Assembly (NCBI RefSeq): GCF_016820575.1
Contig: NZ_JAEMQH010000001.1
Coordinates: 620,001 to 684,000, forward strand
Origin: Marinobacter sediminum
GTDB lineage: Bacteria; Pseudomonadota; Gammaproteobacteria; Pseudomonadales; Oleiphilaceae
Direction: 5' to 3'
Length of the DNA: 64,000 bases
Below are positions 22,037 to 34,094 of the stretch, piece after piece. The notes below the pieces were generated by a model that saw nothing but the letters and a program-made list of their open reading frames with translations, was not told the origin of the DNA and searched no databases. The translations under genes were made by a program, and so were the position numbers. How positions within the stretch are numbered: position 1 is the first letter of the stretch; every line of letters starts with the position of its first letter.

Positions 22037-23869
22037 ATGTGTGGCATTGTAGGTGCGGTTTCGGAACGGGACGTTCAGGGCATTCTTCTGGAGGGCCTGC
22101 GCCGTCTGGAATATCGGGGGTATGATTCCGCCGGTATGGCAGTCATTGATGGCGGCAGTGTCACCCATCGCGCCCGTGAGGTTGGCAAGGTGGCGTCGCT
22201 GGCCGAGACCATTGAAACCAACCCGTTGACCGGTCATCTGGGTATTGCCCACACCCGCTGGGCTACCCATGGCGAGCCGTCCAAGATCAATGCCCACCCC
22301 CACATGTCCGGGGATCGCCTGGCCATTGTCCACAATGGCATTATTGAGAATTATCAGGAACTGCGGGACGAGCTGAAGGCCGATGGCTTTGAGTTTACCT
22401 CCCAGACCGACACCGAAGTGGTCGCCCACCTGATCGAGCAGTATTACCGCAAGCACAGCAATCTGTACGACGCTGTGAAAGCTGCCATCGTCCGTCTGCG
22501 CGGCGCCTTCGCATTGGCCGTGGTGCATGCGGATGAGCCGGATCACCTGGTGGTGTGCCGGGAAGGCAGCCCGTTGGTGATTGGCGTGGGTATCGGTGAG
22601 AACTTCATCGCCTCTGATCAGCTGGCGCTGCTGCCGGTGACCGACCGCTTCATGTTTCTCGAAGAAGGCGATATCGCCGACATCCGTCGCGACGCGGTGA
22701 CCATCCATGACCGCGAAGGCACCCCGGTCGAGCGCAAGATCATCCGTTTCGAGCACGGTTCAGATTCGGCCGACAAGGGCGAATACCGCCACTTCATGCT
22801 CAAGGAAATCTACGAGCAGCCGAGGGTGATCAAAGCCACCATGGAAGGCCGGATTACCGATAGCCGGGTACTGGAGCAAGCGCTGGGCACCGATGCGGCC
22901 AACCTGTTGCAGGACGTCAATCACGTCCAGATCATTGCCTGCGGCACCAGTTACCACGCCGGTATGGTTGCCCGTTATTGGATTGAGGAGCTGGCTGCCG
23001 TTCCCTGTTCGGTCGAGGTCGCCTCGGAATTCCGTTACCGCAAGCACGTGATCCAGCGTGACACCCTGTTCCTGTGCATTTCCCAGTCCGGCGAGACCGC
23101 CGATACCCTGGCTGCCCTGCGACAGGCCAAACAGGCCGGTTTCCGGGCCGCGCTAGCCATTTGCAACGTACCCGGCAGCTCCCTGGTTCGTGAATCCGAC
23201 CTGGTGATCATGACTCAGGCTGGACCCGAGATTGGCGTAGCCTCCACCAAGGCCTTCACCACCCAGCTGACGGCGCTGCTGATCTTCACCCTGGCTCTGG
23301 CCCGTCACAATGGCCTCACTGAGGAGCGGGAAGCGGAGATCGTCAAGGCTATCCACCAGTTGCCGGGTCAGGTCGACCAGGTGCTGGCACTGGATGCCGA
23401 CATCGCCGAGATGTCCAAGGCCTTCATGGATAAAAACCACAGCCTGTTCCTGGGCCGGGGCTCACAATTCCCGGTGGCGCTGGAGGGTGCCCTCAAGCTT
23501 AAGGAAATTTCCTACATCCACGCCGAAGCCTATCCGGCCGGTGAGCTGAAGCATGGCCCGTTGGCACTGGTTGATAGCGAGATGCCGGTGGTCACTGTGG
23601 CGCCTAACAACGCCTTGGTGGAAAAACTTAAATCCAACCTGGAGGAAGTCCGGGCCCGGGGTGGTGAGTTGTTTGTCTTTGCCGACAGCGCCGCCGACGT
23701 GAAAGCGGAAGAGGGCATCCACGTGATGCAGCTGCCCTCGGTGCATGAGATCACCGCACCCATCGTGTACACGGTGCCGCTGCAGCTGCTGTCCTACCAT
23801 GTGGCGGTGTTGAAGGGCACCGATGTGGATCAGCCGCGCAATCTGGCCAAGAGTGTGACCGTCGAATAG
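22037..23869 (+). CDS. glmS: Glutamine-fructose-6-phosphate aminotransferase
   Basis: 610 residues. Cys1 of the N-terminal glutamine amidotransferase is kept in [12 protein letters not shown], with [14 protein letters not shown] and [18 protein letters not shown]. Two SIS domains follow ([24 protein letters not shown]) and the C-terminus ends [13 protein letters not shown]. It makes glucosamine-6-phosphate, the first step to UDP-GlcNAc. I did not see a glmS ribozyme, which is a Gram-positive feature. Confidence 0.98.
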   Translation: MCGIVGAVSERDVQGILLEGLRRLEYRGYDSAGMAVIDGGSVTHRAREVGKVASLAETIETNPLTGHLGIAHTRWATHGEPSKINAHPHMSGDRLAIVHNGIIENYQELRDELKADGFEFTSQTDTEVVAHLIEQYYRKHSNLYDAVKAAIVRLRGAFALAVVHADEPDHLVVCREGSPLVIGVGIGENFIASDQLALLPVTDRFMFLEEGDIADIRRDAVTIHDREGTPVERKIIRFEHGSDSADKGEYRHFMLKEIYEQPRVIKATMEGRITDSRVLEQALGTDAANLLQDVNHVQIIACGTSYHAGMVARYWIEELAAVPCSVEVASEFRYRKHVIQRDTLFLCISQSGETADTLAALRQAKQAGFRAALAICNVPGSSLVRESDLVIMTQAGPEIGVASTKAFTTQLTALLIFTLALARHNGLTEEREAEIVKAIHQLPGQVDQVLALDADIAEMSKAFMDKNHSLFLGRGSQFPVALEGALKLKEISYIHAEAYPAGELKHGPLALVDSEMPVVTVAPNNALVEKLKSNLEEVRARGGELFVFADSAADVKAEEGIHVMQLPSVHEITAPIVYTVPLQLLSYHVAVLKGTDVDQPRNLAKSVTVE

Positions 23870-23905
23870 TGCTGACGGTTTAATTCCTTACCCTTGCAGA
23901 CCGGA

Positions 23906-23936
23906 GTGGATAGGCGTCTTATGACCGCCTATCCAC
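23906..23936. terminator. Hairpin between convergent glmS and chemoreceptor genes
   Basis: GTGGATAGGCG at 23906-23916 pairs perfectly with CGCCTATCCAC at 23926-23936 (11 bp, nine-base loop). It lies between two convergent genes, a typical place for a terminator used from both sides, although neither flank has a strong T-run. Confidence 0.6.
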
Positions 23937-23945
23937 CCGCCTGAA

Positions 23946-25613
23946 TCAGCTGGTCTTGAACCGTCCTACCAACTGCGCCAGGGCGTCGGCATTGGACAGC
24001 AGGGTCTGCGCGGAAACATTGCTTTCCCGGCCCTTCTCAGCGGTCTGAGCAGACTTGTCAGAGATGGTCACCAGGCGCTCGGTAATGTCTTCACAGACGC
24101 TGCTTTGTTCTTCCGAAGCAGACGCTACCTGTTCGTTCATTTCGTTAATTTCCCCAATCGCCGTCACTATCCGTTCAATGGATTCAACCGCTTGGGCGTT
24201 CGCCTGCAGCGCCCTGTCACTGCGTTGGCTCGACGTCCGAATCGACTCAACGGCAGCGGCCGCTTTCTTTTTGAGATCGGTAATCATCTTGTCGATCTCC
24301 TCAGTGCTGTGGGTAGTCTTCTGGGCCAGGTTGCGCACCTCATCAGCCACCACCGAGAAACCACGGCCATGTTCACCGGCTCGGGCAGCCTCAATCGCGG
24401 CATTAAGGGCAAGCAGGTTGGTTTGCTCGGCAATGGCGTTGATCACGGCAAGCACCGAGTTGATGCTGTCGACGCCTTTACCCAGCTCTTCCACTTCGTA
24501 GGCCGACGCCCCGACGTCATTGTTCAGTGCATTCATTTCAGCCGCCGCGTTAGCAATGATCTCTTTCGATTTGGCGGTGTCGCGGTTGGCTTCGACGGCG
24601 GAGGTTGCGGCACTGGCCGCGCTTTGGCTGATCTGATTGGCGGCTGTAGTCATTTCGGTGACAGCGGTGGCAACTTGCTCGGTTTCTGCTCCTTGTTCAT
24701 TTACCAGGGCTGAGAGGTGGCTCGTGTGTTGGTTAATCGATTCGGCGTTCTCATGGGTGCGCTCGGCATTGGCTTTGGTATCACGAATTAGATCAGAGAG
24801 GGTGCCGATAAAGGTGTTCATGTGGCCAGCGAGACTGCCCAGCTCGAACCGGTCGTTGACCTCCACCCTGGCAGTGAGGTCCGCATCACCAGCGGACAGG
24901 TTTTCCACTGACCTGGAAATGCTTGCGATAGGGCGACTGATGGTAAGGCTGATGCTGTACCCGACAATGCCGGCCAGCAGGACGGTAATCGCTGCAATGC
25001 CAGCAAAAACCGCCTGGCTTGCGTCCAGCTCCTGTTCCCCAGCGTTTTCCAGTTTGGTAAGCACGGTGGCTACGTCATCGAAGTAGAATCCGGTGCCCAG
25101 CATGATGTCCCAGCGATCCAGATAGATTGCATAGCCCTGCTTCGGAGACGGCTCAGTCTCGCCCGGCCGGGGAAACCAGTAGGTATAGTAGCCTTCACCG
25201 CTCTTGCCGGCGCGGATCAGGCCCCGCACCAGATACTCGCCTTTCTTGTCCTTCAGATCCCAGAAATTGTCACCCAACCCCTTGTCTGACTGGCCCAGGA
25301 GAACCCGATCGCCCCGTTCGGTGTAGCCAAAAACGTAACCGTCGTCCCCGTATTTGAGGTTTTTCAGAATCGGCAGCGCCTCTTCAAACGACCCCCCATT
25401 CTCATAAATATGCTGGATCGAGGTGTAGGCCATGTCCATATAGTGTTTGAGCTCGTCGCTTTTGATGTCATTGACGCTTTGCTCAACGGTCGTCATCTGC
25501 TTATCCACCAGACCGGAGGTTTCGGCGGTGAACGTCAGAAATAGTGCGGCCGCGAGCAGCAAGACAGGAACAAGCGCAAGAATAAGAAGGCGGTTACGTA
25601 TGGAGATGGGCAT
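23946..25613 (-). CDS. Methyl-accepting chemotaxis protein with single Cache sensor
   Basis: 555 residues. TM1 ([20 protein letters not shown]) is followed by a periplasmic single-Cache-2-like domain (about 35-190; [20 protein letters not shown] and [13 protein letters not shown] are typical), TM2 (about 200-222), a HAMP linker ([22 protein letters not shown]) and the cytoplasmic signalling hairpin with tip [20 protein letters not shown]. Cache-2 receptors of this type often sense small carboxylic acids, but the ligand cannot be told here. The C-terminus lacks a CheR-docking pentapeptide. Single gene, convergent with glmS. Confidence 0.95.
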   Translation of the reverse strand: MPISIRNRLLILALVPVLLLAAALFLTFTAETSGLVDKQMTTVEQSVNDIKSDELKHYMDMAYTSIQHIYENGGSFEEALPILKNLKYGDDGYVFGYTERGDRVLLGQSDKGLGDNFWDLKDKKGEYLVRGLIRAGKSGEGYYTYWFPRPGETEPSPKQGYAIYLDRWDIMLGTGFYFDDVATVLTKLENAGEQELDASQAVFAGIAAITVLLAGIVGYSISLTISRPIASISRSVENLSAGDADLTARVEVNDRFELGSLAGHMNTFIGTLSDLIRDTKANAERTHENAESINQHTSHLSALVNEQGAETEQVATAVTEMTTAANQISQSAASAATSAVEANRDTAKSKEIIANAAAEMNALNNDVGASAYEVEELGKGVDSINSVLAVINAIAEQTNLLALNAAIEAARAGEHGRGFSVVADEVRNLAQKTTHSTEEIDKMITDLKKKAAAAVESIRTSSQRSDRALQANAQAVESIERIVTAIGEINEMNEQVASASEEQSSVCEDITERLVTISDKSAQTAEKGRESNVSAQTLLSNADALAQLVGRFKTS

Positions 25614-25923
25614 GATTAAGTCGTTCCGGGAAATCAGATTGGATTTACGATCAATGGGGAGCGTTCATCAACCTGGGTTAGGTCGATGCCAACTGGGCAC
25701 GGCAGCAAGCCATTGTAGTTCTTATATAATCGGCTGAAACGGCACAATCTTTAACAGCTCAAATGTTATAAATCGTAACGGTTTTAGCTATTAGCAGTGT
25801 TGTCAAAACCTGTATTTGCAGTATTACTAATGGGGGCGTAGGCTTTAATTCTTTCCTGGCACGCGATGTGCCTCAATGAATCACTGTGATTTACTAGCAG
25901 CAATCTAACGGGGTGAGTCACTT
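25614..25923. other. Intergenic region between divergent chemoreceptor and PAS/GGDEF/EAL genes
   Basis: About 310 bases with no gene. It must hold the two divergent promoters. I see AT-rich tracts around 25735-25830 but no operator, RNA gene or repeat that I can name. Confidence 0.5.
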
Positions 25924-28900
25924 TTGTTTCCGCTTCACGAAGTCTCTGCCAAACACGCCTATCACCGTTTTATCCTCATTGCGTTTATCTCAGGTTTATT
26001 GCCGCTATTGAGTTTGTTAGCGGGCGGAGCCTACCTCTACCAAAGTGCACTCCAAAATCAGATTGGCTTTCTGCAAGACGAAGTGAACAACCTATCGCGG
26101 GTATTGGACGAGTTCGGAAATCGGGCAGAGATGCGGCGGGCTCTTCAAAGTCTGGATCTGGCGCCAGGGTTGGGTAAGACCGGTGAAATTCTGGTCGCTG
26201 CAGAAACTGATGGACGGCTGAATTTTCTGGTTGCCCAGCAGTTTGAAGGCTCGCTTAACGAGATGACCATTCCTAGAAATGCCAAGCTGGCCGAGCCAAT
26301 GCAACAGGCGCTCTCTGGTTCTACTGGCTGGATGACCGGACTTGACTACGAAGGTAATGACGTGCTGGCGGCTTATGCGCCGGCTCGAAACGGTGAGCTT
26401 GGTGTGGTCGCTAAAATCGACCAGAGTGAATTTCTCGAACCCTATTGGGTTGCCCTGAGCGTTATCGGTTTATTGGCCATTCCTCTGATTTTGGCTAGCT
26501 CGCTCTGGGTGGTGCGTACTGGCAAATCGGTAGCAGCTGAACTGCGCAGAAAACAAAGGTCGTTGGAACTTCTGTTGGGTAATGTTCCAGGGGTAGTTTA
26601 CCGGATATCCGACCGACCTGAGGGAGAGCTCGTTTATGTAAGCGACGGGGTAGAAGCCTTTCTTGGTGTCGGACCAAAAGAAGTTTTGGCGTCTAATCTC
26701 AGATTCTGGGACGTCATTGAAGACCAGGAGCAGGTGAGGAGGGACATTCAAAGCCAATTGCGCCATGACAAGGTCTATGACGTGCATTACCGCTTACGGT
26801 TGCCTGAAGGAAACCTGTGCTGGGTTCGCGACCAAGGGCGCTCGGTCAAGTCAGAGAACGGTCGGTATATTGAAGGTTTCATTACGGATATAGATGAGAC
26901 CCGGCGTGCGCTGGACAATGTCGTCCGGAATGAGCAGCGCTACAGAGCAGTTTTCGACAATGCCAATGATGGCATTTTCCTGATGGATGGGATGCACTTC
27001 CTCGAGTGTAACTCCCGCACGGGCGAACTTTTTGGCGTCTCTCCCCGGAATCTTATTGGCTCCTCTCCCATCGATCTCTCCCCAGAGCTCCAACCCGACG
27101 GAGCGTCCAGCGAGGAACGTGCGAAAACATTGTTACAGCGCGTTGATGAATGCAATTCCCTGCGATTTGAGTGGCGTCACAAGAAGGCCGACGGTCAGCA
27201 GTTTGATGCTGAGGTCAGTCTTTCCAAGGTGACCATTGATGGTCAGAAATTCTTGCTGGCGATTGTCCGAGATATCTCTGCACAGAAGGCGCTGGCACAA
27301 GAAAGCGCGGCCCGCCACGCCATTCTGCAAAGTATCTTTGAGAACACCACCGACGCCGTGTTCGTGAAAGATCAGTCCGGTCGCTATCTCTACGTAAATC
27401 AGGCTGTGAGCGATATGACCGGCTTGCCCCTGGACACCTATATAGGCCGTCGTGACCGGGATATCTGGGACGATGAAGAAATCTGGCGGGCGATCGAGCG
27501 GCAGGACAAGGCGGTGCTCGACGCTGGAGAATCCTCGACCATCGAAGAAGTTCACCCGAACCGTCCCGGTCGTAGCCTGCTCACTACCAAAGGCGTTGTT
27601 GTGAATGAGAGCGGGGAGCAAATTGGCGTGTTCGGCATTGCCGGCGATATCACCGATTGGAAGAACACCAATCAACGCCTCGGATTTCTGTCTCAGGCAT
27701 TGGATCAAGCAGAAGACATCGTATTTGTGACGGACGCCGAAGGCCGCCTTGTGTATGTTAATGGCGCCTTTGAACGTATGACCGGATACTCCGCCGCGGA
27801 AGCAGTCGGCCAGCATGCCAAGCTTCTGAAATCCGGCCAACATGATGCCGAGTTCTACCAGAAATTCTGGCGAACCCTAACGAGAGGCAAGAGTTTCAGC
27901 GATATCTTTATCAATCGCCGAAAGAATGGCGAACTGTTCCACAACCACCAAACCGTGACGCCGGTACTTGGTAGCACTGGTGAGACCCAGTATTACCTTG
28001 CGGTTGGGAAAGACCTGTCCGAGCGCCTCGAACTGGAAGAAAAACTGCATCGAGCGTCGTATTTCGATCTTTTGACCAAGGGGCCCAATCGTCAGCTGCT
28101 GTGCGAGGAATTACAAACCGCGATCGAGCGACGTGAAAGCACCCACAGTGTGGCTTTCCTGACCATTGACCTTCACCGATTCCAGCGAGTGAACGACAGT
28201 TTCGGCACCGAAATCGGCGATCAGGTACTGAGAGAATCCTTTGAGCGCATCCGGCGAGTGACACGTGAAAATGCGATCGTCGGTCGGGTTGGTTCAGACG
28301 AGTTTGGTGTGGTTCTGCCCGAGGCCGGGACCCCGGTTGAGTTGACCCACTTGGCGCAAAAAGTTCAAAAGATCTTCCTGGACCCCTTCGACATCAACGG
28401 ACAGCAGATTTTTACTCGCGTGAATATCGGCATCGCCTTGGCACCCGGTGACGGTGATTGTGCTGAGGACCTGTTGTTCAGCGCTGACTCGGCAATGACG
28501 GACGCCAAGCAGACCAGGCCCGGGAGCTATCGTTTTTTCTCCAGCGAAATACGAAATCGAACCTCTCGCCTTTTGACGATCGAGAGTGGATTACGCGAAG
28601 CGTTGGCGGAAGGTCAGTTCGAGTTAAGCTACCAACCCAAGGTGAATGCACAAAACGGGGTGACGGTGGGAGCCGAGGCGCTGCTGAGGTGGCGTCATCC
28701 GATCATGGGTACGGTGTCGCCGGGAGAGTTTATTCCGGTTGCCGAAGAAACCGGGCTTATTGTGGAAATCGGTTATTGGGTAATCCGTGAAGCCTGTCAA
28801 ATGGCCGCTCGCTTGGAGAATCAGGGGTATAAAATCCCTATTGCCATCAACTTGTCTCCGAAGCAGTTTGACGACCCTCATCTTGGTCAGATCATAAGCG

Positions 28901-29340
28901 CGGAACTGCAATTAGCGAACATCCCGGCCGATAGCCTGGAATGCGAGATTACAGAAAGCACTTTTATTTCTAATGCAGAAGTCTTCAGCAATAACATAAG
29001 AGCCGTGCGTGATATTGGCGTGACGCTGGCCATTGATGATTTTGGCACCGGATATTCGTCATTGAGCTACTTGAAGCGTTTGCCAGTTTCGGTTCTCAAG
29101 ATTGATCGGTCCTTCATCACCGACATCGCCCAGTCGGAGGACGATCAAGCCTTGGTGCGGTCGATGATTGCGATTGCTGAAAGTCTCTCACTCCGCATTG
29201 TGGTCGAGGGTGTTGAGGATAAGGAGCAGCTGGCTGTTATTACACAGCTGGGGTGTGAGATTGTTCAGGGGTTTTATTTCAGTCGAGGCTTGCCTGAGCG
29301 GGCCTTGCTTGAGTGGCTGAAGGCGCCTTCGCACCGGTAG
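25924..29340 (+). CDS. Membrane sensor with multiple PAS, GGDEF (degenerate) and EAL domains
   Basis: 1138 residues. The TTG start at 25924 is supported by GGGGTGAG seven bases upstream. Order: TM1 (about 17-38), a periplasmic Cache-like region (about 40-175, LGKTGEILVAAETDG), TM2 (about 178-200), four PAS-type modules (about 215-700; YLYVNQAVSDMTGL and LVYVNGAFERMTGYS are clear), GGDEF (about 715-870) and EAL (about 885-1130). The GGDEF site reads RVGSDEFGV, so the second glycine is serine and cyclase activity is doubtful. The EAL site looks intact: EALLRW, INLSPKQF, EITEST, AIDDFGTGYSS, KIDRSF, VVEGVE. Net activity is therefore probably c-di-GMP hydrolysis tuned by the sensor and GTP binding. 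Confidence 0.92.
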   Translation: MFPLHEVSAKHAYHRFILIAFISGLLPLLSLLAGGAYLYQSALQNQIGFLQDEVNNLSRVLDEFGNRAEMRRALQSLDLAPGLGKTGEILVAAETDGRLNFLVAQQFEGSLNEMTIPRNAKLAEPMQQALSGSTGWMTGLDYEGNDVLAAYAPARNGELGVVAKIDQSEFLEPYWVALSVIGLLAIPLILASSLWVVRTGKSVAAELRRKQRSLELLLGNVPGVVYRISDRPEGELVYVSDGVEAFLGVGPKEVLASNLRFWDVIEDQEQVRRDIQSQLRHDKVYDVHYRLRLPEGNLCWVRDQGRSVKSENGRYIEGFITDIDETRRALDNVVRNEQRYRAVFDNANDGIFLMDGMHFLECNSRTGELFGVSPRNLIGSSPIDLSPELQPDGASSEERAKTLLQRVDECNSLRFEWRHKKADGQQFDAEVSLSKVTIDGQKFLLAIVRDISAQKALAQESAARHAILQSIFENTTDAVFVKDQSGRYLYVNQAVSDMTGLPLDTYIGRRDRDIWDDEEIWRAIERQDKAVLDAGESSTIEEVHPNRPGRSLLTTKGVVVNESGEQIGVFGIAGDITDWKNTNQRLGFLSQALDQAEDIVFVTDAEGRLVYVNGAFERMTGYSAAEAVGQHAKLLKSGQHDAEFYQKFWRTLTRGKSFSDIFINRRKNGELFHNHQTVTPVLGSTGETQYYLAVGKDLSERLELEEKLHRASYFDLLTKGPNRQLLCEELQTAIERRESTHSVAFLTIDLHRFQRVNDSFGTEIGDQVLRESFERIRRVTRENAIVGRVGSDEFGVVLPEAGTPVELTHLAQKVQKIFLDPFDINGQQIFTRVNIGIALAPGDGDCAEDLLFSADSAMTDAKQTRPGSYRFFSSEIRNRTSRLLTIESGLREALAEGQFELSYQPKVNAQNGVTVGAEALLRWRHPIMGTVSPGEFIPVAEETGLIVEIGYWVIREACQMAARLENQGYKIPIAINLSPKQFDDPHLGQIISAELQLANIPADSLECEITESTFISNAEVFSNNIRAVRDIGVTLAIDDFGTGYSSLSYLKRLPVSVLKIDRSFITDIAQSEDDQALVRSMIAIAESLSLRIVVEGVEDKEQLAVITQLGCEIVQGFYFSRGLPERALLEWLKAPSHR

Positions 29341-29426
29341 AGCCATGGTGGCATCCACATAAAGGTTTTTTGCGCAGTGTAAATTTGCTATTTTGCAGAC
29401 CAGGTTGGCGATAATCGCCGATCTGA

Positions 29427-29637
29427 CATGCTAGCGGGAGAGACCGTGTCGCACTCCCGTGTGGCCGGCGCCGAAGGAGCAACTGCCCCGGAAACTCTCA
29501 GGCAAACGGACCGCTAGCATGAATACTTTCCGAAGAGCTGCCGACGTCCGCGTCCGTTGGCACACCGAAGGAGCAAGCCGCTGATTCCAAGGAATTGGCG
29601 CGTGAATCTCTCAGGTACCGTGACGGAAGGGGTGCTT
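29427..29637 (+). promoter_or_regulatory. Tandem glycine riboswitch
   Basis: Two glycine aptamers in series. Aptamer 1 (about 29427-29520) is closed by GCTAGCGG/CCGCTAGC and holds GCCGAAGGAGCAACTGCC and AACTCTCAGGCAAA. Aptamer 2 (about 29530-29637) holds ACCGAAGGAGCAAGCCGC and ATCTCTCAGGTACCGTGACG. These conserved pieces are the hallmark of the gcvT-type glycine riboswitch. The downstream stretch 29640-29700 with CTGTACACAGAATGCTGTG could be the expression platform. It lies upstream of the DadA-family gene, so glycine probably turns on its own or D-amino-acid oxidation. Confidence 0.93.
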
Positions 29638-29714
29638 TCTACCATGCTGTACACAGAATGCTGTGTTAACAGGCTGTGGGGAAAGGGAACCCTGGACGCC
29701 TCTTGGAGAGTTCT

Positions 29715-30959
29715 ATGAAGCGAATTGCAGTTATCGGCGGTGGTATTACCGGTATTACCACGGCTTACACCCTGGCCAAGCGCGGCCTGGATGTCACCGT
29801 TTACGAGAAACACCGCTATGCGGCGATGGAAACGTCCTTCGCCAACGGTGGCCAGTTGTCGGCGTCCAACGCCGAGGTCTGGAACAACTGGCAGACCGTC
29901 ATCAAAGGCATGAAGTGGATGATGCACAGCGATGCCCCGCTGCTGGTCAATCCCAAGCCGTCCTGGCACAAGCTCAGCTGGTTCGCCGAGTTCATCGCCG
30001 CCATTCCCCAGTACGAGAAGAACACCACTGAAACCGCCCGCCTGGCCATTGCGGCCCGTGAACACCTGTTCCAGTGGGCGCAGGACGAAGGCATCGATTT
30101 CGATCTGAAGAAGCAGGGCATCCTGCACATCTACCGCGACAAGGCTGGATTTGACCACGCCTCGAACGTGTCCAAGCTGCTGGCAGCGGGCGGCCTCGAG
30201 CGTCGGCCGGTGACTCCCGAGGAAATGAAATCAATCGAGCCCACGCTGGCCGGCACCTACTACGGCGGTTTCTACACCGAGAGCGATTCCACCGGAGATA
30301 TCCACAAGTTCACCAACGGCCTGGCTGACGCGATCCAGCGCCGTGGTGTTAAGACCAACTACGGCCACACCGTTACCGAACTGAGCGCGGATGCCTCCAG
30401 CGCCTGGGTTACCTCCTTCGACGGCAAAGAGCAGTCCCGCGAAACCTACGACGGCGTGGTGATCTGTGCCGGCGTTGGCAGTCGCGCTCTGGCGGCCAAG
30501 TTGGGTGACCGGGTCAACATCTATCCGGTGAAAGGCTATTCCATCACCGTGGAGCTGGACGACGAGGCCTCTCAGCAAGCCGCGCCGACCGTCAGCCTGC
30601 TGGACGATGCCACCAAGCTGGTCACCAGTCGTCTGGGTGATGACCGTTTCCGGGTTGCCGGTACCGCCGAGTTCAACGGCTACAACCGCAACATCCGCGA
30701 CGACCGCATCAAGCCGCTGACACGCTGGGTGGAGGAATGCTTCCCCGGGGTCAGCACCCGCCGCGTGGTGCCTTGGGCCGGTCTGCGTCCCATGTTGCCG
30801 AACATGATGCCGCGAGTCGGCCCCGGCCGCCTGCCCACGGTGTTCTACAACACCGGTCACGGCCACCTGGGCTGGACGCTCTCCGCCATCACCGCCGAGT
30901 TGCTGGCGGATGCGGTTGATACCGCGCCCTCAGGCGCAACCGTGAGCACGGCGCGCTAG
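29715..30959 (+). CDS. dadA: D-amino acid dehydrogenase family (DadA-like), glycine-riboswitch controlled
   Basis: 414 residues from the ATG at 29715, preceded by TTGGAGAG. A longer frame from 29676 would begin inside the leader. The FAD-binding motif IAVIGGGITGITTAYTLAKR is at the N-terminus, followed by the DadA-like METSFANGGQLSASNAEVW. The C-terminus has PNMMPRVGPGRLPTVFYNTGHGHLGWTLS, a DAO-family FAD contact. DadA enzymes are membrane-associated and oxidise D-alanine and other D-amino acids, passing electrons to the respiratory chain. The glycine riboswitch suggests that glycine, or D-amino acids met with it, is a physiological substrate. That substrate choice is an inference. Confidence 0.82.
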   Translation: MKRIAVIGGGITGITTAYTLAKRGLDVTVYEKHRYAAMETSFANGGQLSASNAEVWNNWQTVIKGMKWMMHSDAPLLVNPKPSWHKLSWFAEFIAAIPQYEKNTTETARLAIAAREHLFQWAQDEGIDFDLKKQGILHIYRDKAGFDHASNVSKLLAAGGLERRPVTPEEMKSIEPTLAGTYYGGFYTESDSTGDIHKFTNGLADAIQRRGVKTNYGHTVTELSADASSAWVTSFDGKEQSRETYDGVVICAGVGSRALAAKLGDRVNIYPVKGYSITVELDDEASQQAAPTVSLLDDATKLVTSRLGDDRFRVAGTAEFNGYNRNIRDDRIKPLTRWVEECFPGVSTRRVVPWAGLRPMLPNMMPRVGPGRLPTVFYNTGHGHLGWTLSAITAELLADAVDTAPSGATVSTAR

Positions 30960-30961
30960 GC

Positions 30962-31846
30962 TCAGTCAGACCCTGACGTTCCCAGCGACTCGACAAGGAA
31001 GTCGAGCAGCATCCGGACTTTCGGAGACAGGTGACGGGTTTGGGGATAGACCGCCCAGATACCGTCATCATCCTCTCGGTAATCTGTCAGCAGCGGCAGC
31101 AACTGGCCCGAATCCAGTGCCGTTTGCACGTAATAATCCGGTAACTGAACAATACCAATTCCCTTCAATGCTGCATCCAGCAACGCCCTGCCACTATCGC
31201 ATCGGATGTTTCCGCTGATTCGGACATTGCGAGGTTGGCCCTGTTCCTGGAAACGCCAGTAATCCAGGTTGCCCTGCAGACAGTTGTGCTGCGCCAGTTC
31301 CGCGAGCTCATGGGGCGTGCCCCGCGCCGCGAGGTACTGGGGCGATGCGCACACATACAGGGTCCGTGATGACAGGCGCCGGGCCATCATGCTGGAGTCC
31401 TCCAGCTTGCCGAGCCGTACGGCTAAATCATAACCTCCGCCCACCAGATCCAGTTTCTGGTTGGTCAGGTTCATTTCGACGTCCAGTTCCGGATACCGCA
31501 ACACAAACTCGTTCACCAGGGGCGCAATCCTCTTCTCACCGTAAGTAATTGGTGCGGTCAGCCTGAGCTTGCCCCTTGGGGATAACTGCAGGTTGGTGAT
31601 GGAGCGCTCGGCATCGTCCAGCGCATCCAGGACCTGCCGGCAATGCTGGTAGTAAATCCGACCTGCCTCCGTGACCGATACCCGCCGCGTTGTCCGGTAG
31701 AAGAGCCGGGTGGCCAGCCGGGTTTCCAGCGCACTGACCTGCCGGCTCACCTGAGCGGTCGAGACGTCGAGTCTTCTGGCTGCCTGGGTAAAGCTTTCGG
31801 TTTCGGCGACCGCAACAAACTCGTTCACTCCCTCCCAGCGATACAT
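30962..31846 (-). CDS. LysR-family transcriptional regulator
   Basis: 294 residues from the ATG at 31844-31846, which has GGAGAG seven bases upstream; a GTG at 31861 overlaps that ribosome binding site. The N-terminal winged helix-turn-helix reads FVAVAETESFTQAARRLDVS then TAQVSRQVSALETRL. The C-terminal effector-binding domain contains PELDVEMNLTNQKLDLVGGG and resembles the CrgA/DmlR-like subgroup. Divergent from the formaldehyde dehydrogenase gene with a shared gap (31847-32004), so it may regulate that gene, though distance and orientation are the only support. It converges on the DadA gene with two bases between stops. Confidence 0.93.
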   Translation of the reverse strand: MYRWEGVNEFVAVAETESFTQAARRLDVSTAQVSRQVSALETRLATRLFYRTTRRVSVTEAGRIYYQHCRQVLDALDDAERSITNLQLSPRGKLRLTAPITYGEKRIAPLVNEFVLRYPELDVEMNLTNQKLDLVGGGYDLAVRLGKLEDSSMMARRLSSRTLYVCASPQYLAARGTPHELAELAQHNCLQGNLDYWRFQEQGQPRNVRISGNIRCDSGRALLDAALKGIGIVQLPDYYVQTALDSGQLLPLLTDYREDDDGIWAVYPQTRHLSPKVRMLLDFLVESLGTSGSD

Positions 31847-31902
31847 GCCCGTTCTCTCCACGTCTGCCAGATCTGGTGATTGTTACAGCACAGTAAAAGT
31901 AA

Positions 31903-33132
<1,230 letters not shown>

Positions 33133-33285
33133 TCCCTTCAGCAAACTCTCCAGCAACTCCTGCGGCCGTGGGTCCTGCCGGGCCCCGCTCGCATGCCGGT
33201 CCACTTTCAGCTAGTTGACAGCCTCCAAGGTATCGTTCAAAACCTTTGGACGGACTCATCCCTTAATAAGGCTTTGGAGGCGGTA

Positions 33286-34062
33286 ATGACTTACAACAAT
33301 ATCTTGCTAGAGCGCCATGACCCGGTTGCGTTAATCCGGCTGAATCGTCCTAAGGTTCTCAATGCTCTGAACAGTGAACTGATGTCGGAGCTTTCCGATC
33401 TGCTCAAAGATCTGGAACAGGACGACGAGGTCAGGGCAATCGTTATTACCGGTAACGAAAAGGCGTTCGCCGCCGGCGCAGACATCTCCGAGATGCAGGC
33501 GATGGATTTTTCCCGGGCCTATCGGGAGCAATTCATTTCCTCGAACTGGGAGCAGGTCACGCGGTGCCGGAAACCAGTCATTGCCGCGGTCGCCGGTGTT
33601 GCACTGGGTGGCGGCTGTGAACTGGCGATGATGTGCGATGTGATTATTGCCGCCGATTCGGCCCGCTTTGGTCAGCCGGAAGTGAAGCTGGGAATTTTGC
33701 CAGGAGCCGGTGGAACCCAGCGCCTGACCCGGGCCATCGGCAAGGCCAAGGCGATGGATCTGTGCCTGACCGGGCGCATGATGGATGCCGAGGAGGCCGA
33801 GCGCAGCGGCTTGGTGTGTCGCATTGTTCCGGCGGCAACGCTGGTGGACGAAGCCCTCGCCATGGCCGGTCAGATTGCCCAAAACTCCCTGATGGCCACG
33901 ATGCTTAATAAAGAGGCCGTTAACCAGGCGTTTGAGACGTCACTGGGGACGGGTGTGGATTACGAACGCCGTCTGTTCTGGGCGAGTCTGGACACCGAAG
34001 ATCGAAAGGAAGGCATGGCGGCTTTTCTGGAGAAGCGCAGTCCGGACTGGAAGCATCGTTAA
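33286..34062 (+). CDS. Enoyl-CoA hydratase / crotonase family
   Basis: 258 residues from the ATG at 33286 (GGAGG upstream). The oxyanion-hole residues are in [11 protein letters not shown] and [15 protein letters not shown]. The two catalytic glutamates of true hydratases are present, in GGGCELAM and [17 protein letters not shown]. It adds water to 2-enoyl-CoA in fatty acid or phenylacetate-type degradation. It stands alone with its own hairpin terminator, so the pathway cannot be assigned from context. Confidence 0.92.
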   Translation: MTYNNILLERHDPVALIRLNRPKVLNALNSELMSELSDLLKDLEQDDEVRAIVITGNEKAFAAGADISEMQAMDFSRAYREQFISSNWEQVTRCRKPVIAAVAGVALGGGCELAMMCDVIIAADSARFGQPEVKLGILPGAGGTQRLTRAIGKAKAMDLCLTGRMMDAEEAERSGLVCRIVPAATLVDEALAMAGQIAQNSLMATMLNKEAVNQAFETSLGTGVDYERRLFWASLDTEDRKEGMAAFLEKRSPDWKHR

Positions 34063-34094
34063 GATGAATTTGTAATATTTTTTCACCAAGTGCC

